A stretch of DNA of 64,000 bases, from contig NZ_BPFX01000003.1 in assembly GCF_019655855.1 (NCBI RefSeq), positions 62,001 through 126,000 on the forward strand, in the 5' to 3' direction. The stretch is from Pseudomonas paralcaligenes (lineage in GTDB: Bacteria; Pseudomonadota; Gammaproteobacteria; Pseudomonadales; Pseudomonadaceae). The notes under the pieces are model-generated. The model saw only the letters and a list, made by a program, of their open reading frames with translations, searched no databases and had not been told where the DNA came from. Of the stretch, positions 49,831-58,927 are shown piece by piece; position 1 is the first letter of the stretch, and every line of letters begins with the position of its first letter. The position numbers and the translations under genes are program-made.

Positions 49831-51105
49831 ATGACGCCGGTATCCGCCAGCAACCCCTGGGCCGCCAAGGCCCGCGCCCTGGACCGTTATCGCTGGTTGC
49901 TGCTGCGCGAGCGACACGGTCTGGTCGGCAGCGCCCTGCGCTTCGCCCGCGAGGCGATTGGCGACTGGTGGTTCGGCGTGCGTGCCAGACGGCGCCTGGC
50001 CGCGACCATCGCGGCCGAACCCTGCGACTTCCTGCTGCTACAGTCGGCGCCGAAGGTGATCAAGTTCCAGCGTAAGAAGTTGCTGATGGAGGGCCTGCGC
50101 GAGCGCGGCCACAGGCTGGTGGAGACCGCGTTGCAGGCGCCAAAGACGATCCTGCGCCAGCGCCTGCTCGCCTGCCCGCCACACCCGGTGCCGACCCGCT
50201 ACTTCGGCCTGGCCGCCCATGCCGAGTGGCTGGCGGCGCACCACCAGCCGCGCATCCTGCTCAACGACCGCAACGGCAGCCTGTACGCCCCCTTCCTGCG
50301 CATGGCGCTGAACGCGCGCGGCGCCCTGCTGGTACACCTGGCCCACGCCACCACGGTGGAGGGCTCGCGCCGGCTGGGCATGAACGACTACGACTACTAC
50401 TTCCTGTTCGGCCAGAGCTCCCTGGAGGCGCTGCAGGCGCGCGAGCTGCGCTTCGGCGAGTCGACGGCGGCGCTGGTCGGCTCGCACATGATCGACTCCA
50501 GCTACGACATGCCACCGCCGGCGCCGGAGGTCCGTACCTTGCTGATCCTCGGCGTCGGGCCGGACAAGGAGAAGGAACGCGAATATCAACAGACCTATGC
50601 TCTGCTGGCGGCCTGGGCGAGGCGCCATCCCGAGTACCGGGTGCTGGTCAAGCGCCATCCGCGCAGCCAGGCGCCGTTCTGGCGGGATGCCGCGGGCGGC
50701 AGTGCCAACATCGAGGTGCTGCCGGCCGACTGCACGCTGGCGAGCGCCCTGGCTCGGGCTTCGGTGGTGGTGAACATTCTCTCGAATGCGGTGATCGAGG
50801 CGGCCCTGGCGGCGCGCCCGGTGCTGTGCGTGGATATCGGAGGTCAGGAGGACATTTTCCAGCAACGACGCTTCTACGGCGCGACGATCACGACGGAGGC
50901 CGAATTCGAGCAGCGCCTGCTCGACATCGAGGCGGACTTCGCTCAGGCTCTGGCCAGTTCGCATGCCTTTGCCGAGTTCCATCTGGCATGGGGGGTGGGC
51001 GGTCTGCAGAACACCCTGGCATCCTTGGAGTCTTTGCTTGCGCACGCCAGGCTTCCGGACGGCGTCCAGTGTTCTACCCTGACCGCCACTTCACAGACAT
51101 TCTAG
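49831..51105 (+). CDS. Putative GT-B-fold glycosyltransferase, unrecognised
   Basis: 424 residues, no signal peptide. The C-terminal half has the form seen in KpsS/CDP-glycerol-transferase-like GT-B enzymes: RVLVKRHPRSQ, then ASVVVNILSNAVIEAALAARPVLCVDI. The N-terminal half (FLLLQSAPKVIKFQRKKLLMEGLRERG in two parts, ILLNDRNGSLYAPFLRMAL) looks like an acceptor domain. No exact family recalled. Lies in the segment where PAO1 carries ssg and wapR, so probably an outer-core or linkage-sugar transferase specific to this lineage. Eight bases after wapH. Confidence 0.65.
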   Translation: MTPVSASNPWAAKARALDRYRWLLLRERHGLVGSALRFAREAIGDWWFGVRARRRLAATIAAEPCDFLLLQSAPKVIKFQRKKLLMEGLRERGHRLVETALQAPKTILRQRLLACPPHPVPTRYFGLAAHAEWLAAHHQPRILLNDRNGSLYAPFLRMALNARGALLVHLAHATTVEGSRRLGMNDYDYYFLFGQSSLEALQARELRFGESTAALVGSHMIDSSYDMPPPAPEVRTLLILGVGPDKEKEREYQQTYALLAAWARRHPEYRVLVKRHPRSQAPFWRDAAGGSANIEVLPADCTLASALARASVVVNILSNAVIEAALAARPVLCVDIGGQEDIFQQRRFYGATITTEAEFEQRLLDIEADFAQALASSHAFAEFHLAWGVGGLQNTLASLESLLAHARLPDGVQCSTLTATSQTF

Positions 51106-51114
51106 GAGCGGACC

Positions 51115-51864
51115 TTGGCTCGACCGTCAGCGACATGGCCCTTTTTCGACCATGTCTGCGTGATCAATCTGGATTCGCGACCCGATCGCTGGGTCGCCAT
51201 GCAGGCGCAGTTCGAGCGTTTGGGTGTGGTCGGAGACATCCACCGCTTCGCCGCCGTCCGTCCTCCGGCGGACATCGTCGAAGAACCATGTCTGGCGCCG
51301 CTGCGCAGGTTTCTGCTGGCCGTCGACGGCGACAGCGAACATCTTCCCGCCAAGCTGCGCTCGACCTGGGGCTGCGCGCAGAGCCATCTGGCGGTGATCC
51401 GTCTGGCCCAGTCCTCCGGCTGGCCGCATGTCCTGGTGCTCGAGGACGATTGCGAGCTGGAGCCCTACAGCCTGTCGGTGCTTCAGCGCGCGTCAAGCCA
51501 GTTGCAGGGGCAGCAGTGGGGCATGATCTATCTGGGCGGCACCTACAAGAAGGGCGGGCGTCTGCGGCGCTTTTCGGCGAATCTGGACGATGCCGAGCGC
51601 ATCCGTCTGGCCCATGCCTACGTGGTGCACGAGAGTCTGTATGGCCGCATCCTGGCCGAAGCGGAAGGTTCCGGTCTGCCCATCGACTGGTACTACTCGG
51701 AAAGGCTGCAGCCTCACGCCAGGAGTTTTCTCGTGCGCCCCATGGTCGCCTATCAGCGACTGCTGGACATGAGCGATATCGAGGCGGTGGTGCGCAAGTC
51801 CGAACTCAAGACCCGGAAGGCCCTGCGGCGCCTCTGGAGCCGTATTCGCTATTCGGTGCTCTGA
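51115..51864 (+). CDS. GT25-family LPS glycosyltransferase
   Basis: 249 residues: CVINLDSRPDRW near the N-terminus (the family start) and the VLVLEDDCEL metal motif at residues 107-114, with the downstream SFLVRPMVAYQ typical of LgtB/LpsA. GT25 enzymes add galactose or related sugars to LPS cores. A TTG start (51115) with GGAG seven bases upstream fits; no ATG or GTG gives the full conserved N-terminus. In the variable outer-core segment. Confidence 0.83.
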   Translation: MARPSATWPFFDHVCVINLDSRPDRWVAMQAQFERLGVVGDIHRFAAVRPPADIVEEPCLAPLRRFLLAVDGDSEHLPAKLRSTWGCAQSHLAVIRLAQSSGWPHVLVLEDDCELEPYSLSVLQRASSQLQGQQWGMIYLGGTYKKGGRLRRFSANLDDAERIRLAHAYVVHESLYGRILAEAEGSGLPIDWYYSERLQPHARSFLVRPMVAYQRLLDMSDIEAVVRKSELKTRKALRRLWSRIRYSVL

Positions 51865-51876
51865 AGGGGGCTGCTG

Positions 51877-53058
51877 TTGTCGTTCGCGTCTAACTGGAAC
51901 ACCTTACTCCCGCGCTGGCTGGCCTTTGGCCTGGCCTGGTGGCTCGCCGGCATGCTGGTGCTGCCGACCAGCAAACTCTACCAGCAGGGCCTGATCCTGC
52001 TGTTCTGGCTGCCGGGGCTGCTGGCCTTGCTGACCAGCGCCCAGGTCCGTCGCGGCTGGTGGCAGCCGGCGAGCCTGCTGCTGGGGCTCTTCGCCCTGTG
52101 GTCGGCGGCCTCCCTGCTGTGGGGCGAGGCGCCGGCGGACCCGGGGGAACTGAAGATATTCCTGTACGTGGCGCTTGCCACCAACGCGGTGCTGGCGCTG
52201 GCCTGCCTGGACCCCGAGCGGCTGTGGCGCAGCCTGGCGATGCTGGGCCTGCTTGTCGGGCTGCTGGCCTGGCTCAGCCTGCAGAATCTCTACGGGCTGG
52301 AGCTGCAGCCGTGGACGGCGCGCGCGGTCGGGACGGGGCTGGTCAACCATCCCATCCTGGCCGGACAGCTGTTCGGCATCATGGGCATTCTGCTGCTGTG
52401 TCTGCGCCAGTATCTGCCGTCCTGGCTGAAGGGCGTTCCCTGGTACGTCAGCCTGGCGGGATACCTGGCCTTCCTGCTGATGACCCAGTCCAGGGGACCC
52501 TGGATCGCGGTCTGCGCGACGATCCTGCTGGCGCCCTTCTGGGAGCGTGGCTTCCGGCCGCTGGCGCTGGCCGGCGCCACCTGCCTGACGCTGCTGGTGG
52601 TGGCCTGGTTCTGGCCGGATCTGTTGCTGCAACGCGGCTTTTCCTACCGGCCGGACCTGATCGAGCAGGCGCTGCTGAAGATCCAGGAGCACCCGTGGCT
52701 CGGCATAGGCTTCGCCTCGCCCTACCTGCTGCCGGTTCCGGCCCAGGGCGTCTCCTACGAGCACGCCCACAACCTCTACCTGCACATCGCGGTGCTGCTC
52801 GGCATGGTCGGGCTGGCCGGCTGGCTCCTGCTGTACGGCTGGGCGGCGCTGTGGGCCTGGCGGCTGCGCGACTCCGTGCAGGGACGCCTGTGCCTATCAT
52901 TGCTGTGCTTCGCCGGGATCGCGCTGTTCACGGACGGTGTCGGACCCTGGGTGAAGCCCCGTGAGGAGTGGTTCTGCCTCTGGTTGCCGCTGTTCCTGTG
53001 CATGGCCGGGGCGGCCCTGCGGAACAGGGCCTGTATTCGAGAACGTGAGATTGCGTAG
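51877..53058 (+). CDS. waaL: O-antigen ligase, WaaL-like
   Basis: 393 residues, about ten transmembrane helices and a periplasmic loop. The Wzy_C-type signature is present: MTQSRGPWIA and, later, YEHAHNLYLHIAVLLG with the catalytic His. It joins O-antigen to the core on the periplasmic face. Begins TTG 51877 behind AAGGGGG, an unusual start shared with its upstream neighbour. Followed with a two-base gap by a DUF115-like gene. Position matches PA4999. Confidence 0.87.
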   Translation: MSFASNWNTLLPRWLAFGLAWWLAGMLVLPTSKLYQQGLILLFWLPGLLALLTSAQVRRGWWQPASLLLGLFALWSAASLLWGEAPADPGELKIFLYVALATNAVLALACLDPERLWRSLAMLGLLVGLLAWLSLQNLYGLELQPWTARAVGTGLVNHPILAGQLFGIMGILLLCLRQYLPSWLKGVPWYVSLAGYLAFLLMTQSRGPWIAVCATILLAPFWERGFRPLALAGATCLTLLVVAWFWPDLLLQRGFSYRPDLIEQALLKIQEHPWLGIGFASPYLLPVPAQGVSYEHAHNLYLHIAVLLGMVGLAGWLLLYGWAALWAWRLRDSVQGRLCLSLLCFAGIALFTDGVGPWVKPREEWFCLWLPLFLCMAGAALRNRACIREREIA

Positions 53059-53060
53059 AC

Positions 53061-53900
53061 ATGGACGACAACAAGGCGATTGCCGAGCGCCTGCGCGCCT
53101 GCTGGGATGACGGCAGACCCTTCGAGGCCTGCCGCGGCGCCTATTCCGGAACCCTGATCGCCGTGGCCTCCGGGCCCTCGGCCGCGGATTTCCCCCTGGA
53201 GCGCTACCGGCACGTGCCGATGATCGCCATGAACGGCTCGATCGTGCGTTTCGCGGACACGGGCGTCAGCCCGCTGTTCTACCTCTGCGACGACCGCGGC
53301 TTCGTTCGCGATCGCCTGCCGCTGGTGCGTCAGGGCATCGCGCTGGCGCGCCACTCGGCGCTGGGCGTCGGCGCGCTGGAGGCCCTGCTGGAGCGGGTTC
53401 CCGATGCCATCGACGGTCGCTCGATCTACCTGATGCTGCGCAGCAATCGGCCGCTGGATGGCGAGGAGCTGTCGGATCGCCGCTACGCCTGGCGCGTACG
53501 CAACTGCCCGGACACGGAATGCCGCTTCTCCCTCTGGCGGCAGAAGCCCAACCGCATCGGCTTCAGCCGGAACATGGTCAAGGGCTACTTTGGCGGGCGC
53601 ACCATTCCCTACGCGGCCATGCAGCTGGCCTATCACCTGGGCTTTCGCAACGTGGTGCTGGTCGGCGCGGACATGGGCGCCCAGCCGGGGCGCTTCTACG
53701 AGCAGGGGGAGGCGGCGTTGCCGAGCCGCCTCGACGAGGACTACGACGACTACATCCTGCCGAGCTTCGAGCTGGTGGCGGAGCGCGTCGTCGGGCCGCA
53801 TTTCCGCGTGTTCGGCCTGTCCCAGGCCAGCCGCTTGCCGGAGCGCCTGGTCCCGCGCCTGACGCTCGATCAGCTGGACGCGCTTCTGGCCACTTCGTAG
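53061..53900 (+). CDS. DUF115/WaaZ-like LPS-associated protein
   Basis: 279 residues. IAVASGPSAADFPLERY and VPMIAMNGS resemble the nucleotide-binding start of DUF115/MptE-like and WaaZ-type proteins, with later LGFRNVVLVGADMGAQPGRFYEQGE. No signal peptide. Function not certain: a sugar or Kdo transferase is the best guess from its place beside waaL. Its last 31 bases overlap the convergent kinase-like gene. Confidence 0.65.
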   Translation: MDDNKAIAERLRACWDDGRPFEACRGAYSGTLIAVASGPSAADFPLERYRHVPMIAMNGSIVRFADTGVSPLFYLCDDRGFVRDRLPLVRQGIALARHSALGVGALEALLERVPDAIDGRSIYLMLRSNRPLDGEELSDRRYAWRVRNCPDTECRFSLWRQKPNRIGFSRNMVKGYFGGRTIPYAAMQLAYHLGFRNVVLVGADMGAQPGRFYEQGEAALPSRLDEDYDDYILPSFELVAERVVGPHFRVFGLSQASRLPERLVPRLTLDQLDALLATS

Positions 53901-54484
53901 TGCTGCATCAGCTCTTCCCAGGGGAAGGCCTGCACCTGGCGGCGCTCCAGGTAGCGCTGCAGATGGCGGAAGTTGCGACGGACCAGTAGACGCCCCAGCG
54001 GGCGGTTCTTGAAGCGCAGGTCGAGGAAGTCGATCAGGCCGAAGTCGCCGTCGGGTGTCAGCAGGATGTTGCCGAGGTGCAGCGAGCGGAAGTAGATGCC
54101 CAGGCGGTGCAGCTTGAGGATGTAGGCCGCCAGTTGCGGGAGCAGGCCGTCGAACTCCTTCCGCGAATTGTGAAACAGGCTGTCCAGCGATTGCCCAGCC
54201 AGCGGCTGGTATAGACACGCGCTGACCGCCTTGTCGCGCTCCAGCCAGCAGCATTCGCGGATCGCGGGGGTGCGGATGCCGTGGGCCTGCAGGCGTGATG
54301 CGCGCTCGGCGAAGCGCCTGGCATCGGGACGGATGCGGGCCAGCAGCGGATTGCGGCGGCTGCGGAAGATCTTCAGCAGCGTGCCGCTGGGCAGACGGAC
54401 CACCTTGGGGCCGTGGCTGTCTTTTTCCAGCAGTTCGCCCTGGCTCAGCCAATCTTGCAATTCGTTCGCTGTTACAATCCGCAT
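53870..54484 (-). CDS. InaA-family kinase-like protein with altered catalytic loop
   Basis: 204 residues, opposite in strand to the LPS operon. Lysine motif TLLKIF and a clear metal site FGLIDFLDLR, but the catalytic loop reads YFRSLHLGNILL, where family members have HGDLHxxNIL: the catalytic Asp is Ser. Matches PA4998 in place next to msbA. Its start lies 37 bp from the msbA start, so the two diverge from a shared short promoter region. Tail-to-tail overlap of 31 bp with the DUF115-like gene. Confidence 0.8.
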   Translation of the reverse strand: MRIVTANELQDWLSQGELLEKDSHGPKVVRLPSGTLLKIFRSRRNPLLARIRPDARRFAERASRLQAHGIRTPAIRECCWLERDKAVSACLYQPLAGQSLDSLFHNSRKEFDGLLPQLAAYILKLHRLGIYFRSLHLGNILLTPDGDFGLIDFLDLRFKNRPLGRLLVRRNFRHLQRYLERRQVQAFPWEELMQHYEVARSASS

Positions 54485-54520
54485 CTTGTCTCTCTAAGCC
54501 AGTCGCACGAGGCGCGCCGA

Positions 54521-56347
54521 ATGGCCAATTCTAACCAGCAATCCAGCCTTAGGGTTTATCTGCGATTGCTGAAATACGTGGTGCCCTACTGGGGGCTGTT
54601 CGTCATCAGCATCCTGGGCTTTCTGATCTTCGCCTCGACCCAGCCGATGCTGGGCTACATGCTCAAATTCTTCGTTGACGGACTCAGCAATCCTGACGCC
54701 GGCTTCTTCTCCGAGGTCCCCTATCTGCAGGACTACCAGTGGCTGGCGGACCTCAAGCTGCTGCAGGCCGTGCCGCTGATGATCGTGCTCATCGCCCTGT
54801 GGCAGGGCATCGGCTCCTATCTGGGCAACTACTTCCTGGCCAAGGTCTCCATGGGGCTGGTGCAGGACCTGCGTGTCGCCCTGTTCAACAATCTGCTGAC
54901 CCTGCCCAACCGCTACTTCGACAACCACAATTCCGGACACCTGATCTCGCGCATCACCTACAACGTGACCATGGTCACCGGCGCCGCCACCGACGCCATC
55001 AAGGTAGTGGTGCGCGAAGGCATGACCGTGCTGTTCCTGTTCGCCAGCCTGCTGGTGATGAACTGGAAGCTGACCCTGGTCATGGTCGCCATCCTGCCGA
55101 TCATCGGCGTGATGGTCGGCAGCGCCAGCCGCAAGTTCCGCAAGCAGAGCAAGAAGATCCAGGTGGCCATGGGCGACGTGACCCACGTGGCCTCCGAGAC
55201 CATCCAGGGCTACCGGGTGGTGCGCAGCTTCGGTGGCGAGAGCTACGAGCAGACGCGCTTCCAGCTCGCCAGCGAGGCGAACAAGGAAAAGCAGCTGCGC
55301 ATGGTCAAGACCAACGCCATCTACACGCCCAGCCTGCAGCTGGTGATCTACAGCGCCATGGCGCTGCTGATGTTCCTGGTGCTGCTGCTGCGCGGCGATG
55401 CCACGACCGGCGATCTGGTGGCCTACATCACCCTGGCCGGCCTGCTGCCCAAGCCGATCCGCCAGTTATCCGAGGTCAGCTCGACCATCCAGAAGGGCGT
55501 CGCCGGCGCCGAGAGCATCTTCGAGCAGCTGGACGAGCAGCCCGAGGTGGACAGCGGCCTGCGCGAACGCGAACGCATCAGCGGCCAGCTCGAAGTGCGC
55601 AACCTGACCTTCCAGTACCCGGGCGCGGAAAAGCCGGTGCTGCGCGACATCTCCTTCGTCGCCGAGCCGGGGCAGATGATCGCTCTGGTGGGCCGCTCCG
55701 GCAGCGGCAAGTCGACCCTGGCCAGCCTGATCCCGCGTTTCTACCAGCATGAGCAGGGCCGCATCCTGCTCGACGGGCTGGACATCGAGGAATACACGCT
55801 GCGCAACCTGCGCAAGCACATCGCCCTGGTGACCCAGCACGTCACCCTGTTCAACGACAGCGTGACCAGCAACATCGCCTATGGCGACCTGGCCGGCGCG
55901 CCCATGGAACAGGTGTGCCAGGCGGCCGAGGCGGCCTATGCCGCCGAGTTCATCGACAAGCTGCCGCAGGGCTTCGACACCCTGGTCGGCGAGAATGGCG
56001 TGCTGCTCTCCGGCGGCCAGCGCCAGCGCCTGGCCATCGCCCGGGCACTGCTGAAGAACGCGCCGCTGCTGATTCTCGACGAGGCCACCTCGGCCCTGGA
56101 TACCGAGTCCGAGCGCCACATCCAGGCGGCCCTGGACGAGGTGATGAAGGGCCGCACCACTCTGGTGATCGCTCACCGCCTGACCACCATCGAGAAGGCG
56201 GACCTGATCCTGGTGATGGACCAGGGTGAGATCGTCGAGCGCGGCAGCCATGCCGAGCTGCTGGCGCAGAACGGCTACTACGCCCGCCTGCACGCCAAGC
56301 AGTTCGAGGAGGGCGGCGGCGAGCAGCCGCTGGAGCTGGACGCCTGA
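54521..56347 (+). CDS. msbA: Lipid A-core flippase MsbA
   Basis: 608 residues: six-helix exporter domain (about 1-330), ATPase domain with Walker A GRSGSGKSTLAS, signature LSGGQRQRLAI, Walker B LLILDEATSALD and H-loop IAHRLTT. It flips lipid A-core across the inner membrane. GAGG lies eight bases before ATG 54521; longer upstream frame overlaps the divergent gene. The stop overlaps the next gene as TGATG. Confidence 0.96.
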   Translation: MANSNQQSSLRVYLRLLKYVVPYWGLFVISILGFLIFASTQPMLGYMLKFFVDGLSNPDAGFFSEVPYLQDYQWLADLKLLQAVPLMIVLIALWQGIGSYLGNYFLAKVSMGLVQDLRVALFNNLLTLPNRYFDNHNSGHLISRITYNVTMVTGAATDAIKVVVREGMTVLFLFASLLVMNWKLTLVMVAILPIIGVMVGSASRKFRKQSKKIQVAMGDVTHVASETIQGYRVVRSFGGESYEQTRFQLASEANKEKQLRMVKTNAIYTPSLQLVIYSAMALLMFLVLLLRGDATTGDLVAYITLAGLLPKPIRQLSEVSSTIQKGVAGAESIFEQLDEQPEVDSGLRERERISGQLEVRNLTFQYPGAEKPVLRDISFVAEPGQMIALVGRSGSGKSTLASLIPRFYQHEQGRILLDGLDIEEYTLRNLRKHIALVTQHVTLFNDSVTSNIAYGDLAGAPMEQVCQAAEAAYAAEFIDKLPQGFDTLVGENGVLLSGGQRQRLAIARALLKNAPLLILDEATSALDTESERHIQAALDEVMKGRTTLVIAHRLTTIEKADLILVMDQGEIVERGSHAELLAQNGYYARLHAKQFEEGGGEQPLELDA

Positions 56348-57243
56348 TGCTGGAGTTCCTGCGCGGTTATCGCGAGCGCGGCTGGAAGCAGATCGACGCC
56401 GCGACCTATGCCTCAACCTGGCAGCGCTTCGGCGGTAGCGTCGCGACCCATCCCCAGGTCGTCGAGCGCCTCGCCGGTCTGGCCGGAATCCCGGTGCGCT
56501 ATCTCGGCTGGGAGCGCGGTGGCGAGCTGGAGGCGGCCGTCCCCACCTGGGGCCGCCACCTGGCGCTGTCCAAGGAGGTGCTGAAGAAGCACGGCAAGCG
56601 CGGCCTGTTCGACCTGGGCAACGCGGAGATCATCCTGCCCGCCGCAGAAGGCGCCGGCGCTGTGCTGCGCCACCGCGCGCGCTACGTCTCCCAGCTCAAC
56701 GCCGGGGACGTGCTCGGCCTGCGCGAGCAGCCGGAGGGCCTGGCCCTGGCCCGCGAGCCGGAGGAGTACGGCAAGAAGTTCCGCTACAACCAGCGTCGCG
56801 AGCAGCGCCTGCTGGAGGAGTCGGGCGGCGTCATCAGGCCGATGCTGGAGCTTTCCGCCGAGGAGCAGGCGCGCATCTACGCGGACCTGTTCCTGCGTCG
56901 CTGGGGCTTCGAGGCCACCGGCAAGGACCGTCTGGTCGAGGTGTTCACTCTGCTGCGTGAATTCATGACGGGCTCGCTGGTCTACCTCAACGATGCGCCG
57001 GTGGCGATTCAGGTGCTATACCGGGTCGAGGCGCCGCGCTGGGTCAGCCTGGAATACATCAACGGCGGCGTCGATCCGCAGCAGCGCGAATTCAGCCCCG
57101 GCAGCGTGCTCAGCTACGTCAACACGCAGAACGCCTGGGCCGAGGCGCGGGCCGTCGGCAAGCCGCTGCGCTACTCCTTCGGCCGCGCCGACCGCGAGTA
57201 CAAGGACCGCTGGTGCCACCGGGTGCCGGCCTATCAGGTGTAG
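56347..57243 (+). CDS. mig-14: Mig-14-family protein
   Basis: 298 residues with the GNAT/FemX-like fold: REPEEYGKKFRYNQRREQRLLEESGG, then LFLRRWGFEATGK and SLEYINGGVDPQQREFSPGSVLSYVN. Mig-14 proteins support antimicrobial-peptide resistance in Salmonella and Pseudomonas; the biochemical reaction is unsettled. Coupled directly to msbA here, whereas in PAO1 it lies beside wapH. Confidence 0.88.
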   Translation: MLEFLRGYRERGWKQIDAATYASTWQRFGGSVATHPQVVERLAGLAGIPVRYLGWERGGELEAAVPTWGRHLALSKEVLKKHGKRGLFDLGNAEIILPAAEGAGAVLRHRARYVSQLNAGDVLGLREQPEGLALAREPEEYGKKFRYNQRREQRLLEESGGVIRPMLELSAEEQARIYADLFLRRWGFEATGKDRLVEVFTLLREFMTGSLVYLNDAPVAIQVLYRVEAPRWVSLEYINGGVDPQQREFSPGSVLSYVNTQNAWAEARAVGKPLRYSFGRADREYKDRWCHRVPAYQV

Positions 57244-57283
57244 CGGTCCGCCGCGCACGGGGATAGCAACGGGTGACGAGATC

Positions 57284-58678
57284 ATGACCGGTCGCAAGCA
57301 GCAACTGCTCAAACGCCATCGCCGCAACAAGCGCATCGCCATGCTGATGGCGCTGCTGGTGATGGTGGCGCTCGGCGTGTTCGTCGCCTGGTGGTGGGTG
57401 CCATTGCTGCTGGTGGCGGCCTGGATCGCCCACGAGGCCTGGTTCGCCGACCACCTGTTCTACTCGCCGGAAGACGACTACCACTACGACTTCCCGGCCG
57501 GCACCCCCTGCCTGCTGGCCCGGGTCGCGGACGGCCAGCTGCGGGTCGACGGCGACCTGGGCGACGCCGAGACCCTGGTGCTGGAGCTGGAAGTGACCGC
57601 CACCTGGCTGGGCCGCTTCCTCGACCCCCGCGTGCTGCTGGGCGACGACCGCCAGGACCTGGAGCGGCGGGTCGACGGCCTGCGCTACTTCAACCTGTCC
57701 GGCCAGGGCGATGCGCTGCGCGCCGGCACCCTGCGCCTGCGCGGGCGCTGCTGCCGGCTGGGCCGGGAAGGGCGCCTGTTCGCCATGAGCAACCCGGACT
57801 ACGCCGAGCGCCGGGTGATGGTCATCGCCCCCCACGCCGACGACGCCGAGCTGGCGGCATTCGGCCTGTACAGCCGCTGCGCCCAGGCCAGCATCGTCAC
57901 CCTGACCCAGGGCGAGGTCGAGGCCGAGCGTTATCGTCGCCTCGGCCTGTCGGCGCAGAGCGCCGCCGTGCTCAAGGGCCGGCTGCGCGCCTGGGACAGC
58001 CTGGCCGTGCCACTCTGGGGCGGCGTCCCGCAGAGCCGCTGCGTGCAGCTCGGCTACTACTGCCTGCAGCTGCCGACCATGGCCGAGCAGCCGGAGCTGC
58101 CCGTGCCGTCCCGCGAGTCGGGGGAGGCGGACATCCGCAGCGTGCGCCGGCACAACCCGCTGCAGCTGCCGGGCGATGCCGACGGCGCGCCGACCTGGAA
58201 CAACCTGGTCGCCGACCTGGCCGCGCTGCTCGAACGCTTCCGCCCGGAGGTGGTGGTCACCCCGCACCCGGAGCTGGACCCGCACAGCGACCACGTCGCG
58301 TCGACCCGCGCCGTGCTGGAGGCGGTCCAGGCCAGTGCCTGGCAGCCGCAGACCCTGCTGCTCTACGCCAACCACCTGCACGACAACGACCGCTGGCCGA
58401 TGGGGCCGGCGAACCACGGCATCGCCCTGCCGCCGGCGATCGTCGCGCTGCCGGCCGATGCCCTGTGGAGTCCGACCCTGTCCGCTGAGACCCAGCTCGA
58501 CAAGGCCATGGCCCTGGCCATGCAGCACGACCTGCAGGCGCCCCCGCCGCCGAAGAAGCGCCTGCGCCGGCTGATCCAGCGCGTGCTCGCCGGACGACGC
58601 TGGCCGGCCACCGGCGAGGACGAGTTCTTCCGCAAGGCGGTGCGCCGCCATGAGCTGTTCTGGGTGCGCCACCTGTAG
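57284..58678 (+). CDS. dnpA: PIG-L-family de-N-acetylase, DnpA-like
   Basis: 464 residues: cytosolic basic N-terminus, a hydrophobic pair (MLMALLVMVALGVFVAWWWVPLLLVAAWI, in two parts), then a soluble domain with the PIG-L/LmbE metal motif APHADDAE and later HPELDPHSDH. PAO1 DnpA (PA5002) deacetylates an LPS-related sugar and affects fluoroquinolone persistence. ATG 57284 is 40 bp after mig-14; internal starts would lose the membrane anchor. Confidence 0.88.
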   Translation: MTGRKQQLLKRHRRNKRIAMLMALLVMVALGVFVAWWWVPLLLVAAWIAHEAWFADHLFYSPEDDYHYDFPAGTPCLLARVADGQLRVDGDLGDAETLVLELEVTATWLGRFLDPRVLLGDDRQDLERRVDGLRYFNLSGQGDALRAGTLRLRGRCCRLGREGRLFAMSNPDYAERRVMVIAPHADDAELAAFGLYSRCAQASIVTLTQGEVEAERYRRLGLSAQSAAVLKGRLRAWDSLAVPLWGGVPQSRCVQLGYYCLQLPTMAEQPELPVPSRESGEADIRSVRRHNPLQLPGDADGAPTWNNLVADLAALLERFRPEVVVTPHPELDPHSDHVASTRAVLEAVQASAWQPQTLLLYANHLHDNDRWPMGPANHGIALPPAIVALPADALWSPTLSAETQLDKAMALAMQHDLQAPPPPKKRLRRLIQRVLAGRRWPATGEDEFFRKAVRRHELFWVRHL

Positions 58679-58707
58679 CCGCACGGCAGGTGGTGCAGAC
58701 CTGCCCA

Positions 58708-58792
58708 TGTGGGAGCGGCCTTGGCCGCGATCTTTCGATTGCATGCACTGTGTAGCCCAAGCTGAACATTCGCGGCCAAGGCCGCTCCCACA
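58708..58792. repeat. REP-type palindrome (GTGGGAGCGGCC family)
   Basis: Perfect 23-bp arms (58708-58730 and 58770-58792) with a 39-base loop, between dnpA and hldE. Close relative of the repeat at 30930. Probably limits read-through into hldE. Confidence 0.85.
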
Positions 58793-58927
58793 GGCGCCGG
58801 AGGCCGCGCTGCCCGCCCGGCCTTCGGTCTTCCGCGCTCGTGTCGGTTCTCGGGCGCATGTCGCGACGGCTACGGCCGGGGAGGGCCATGTTATGATCCG
58901 CGGCGATTTTGCCGCTCCGGAGTGTCC

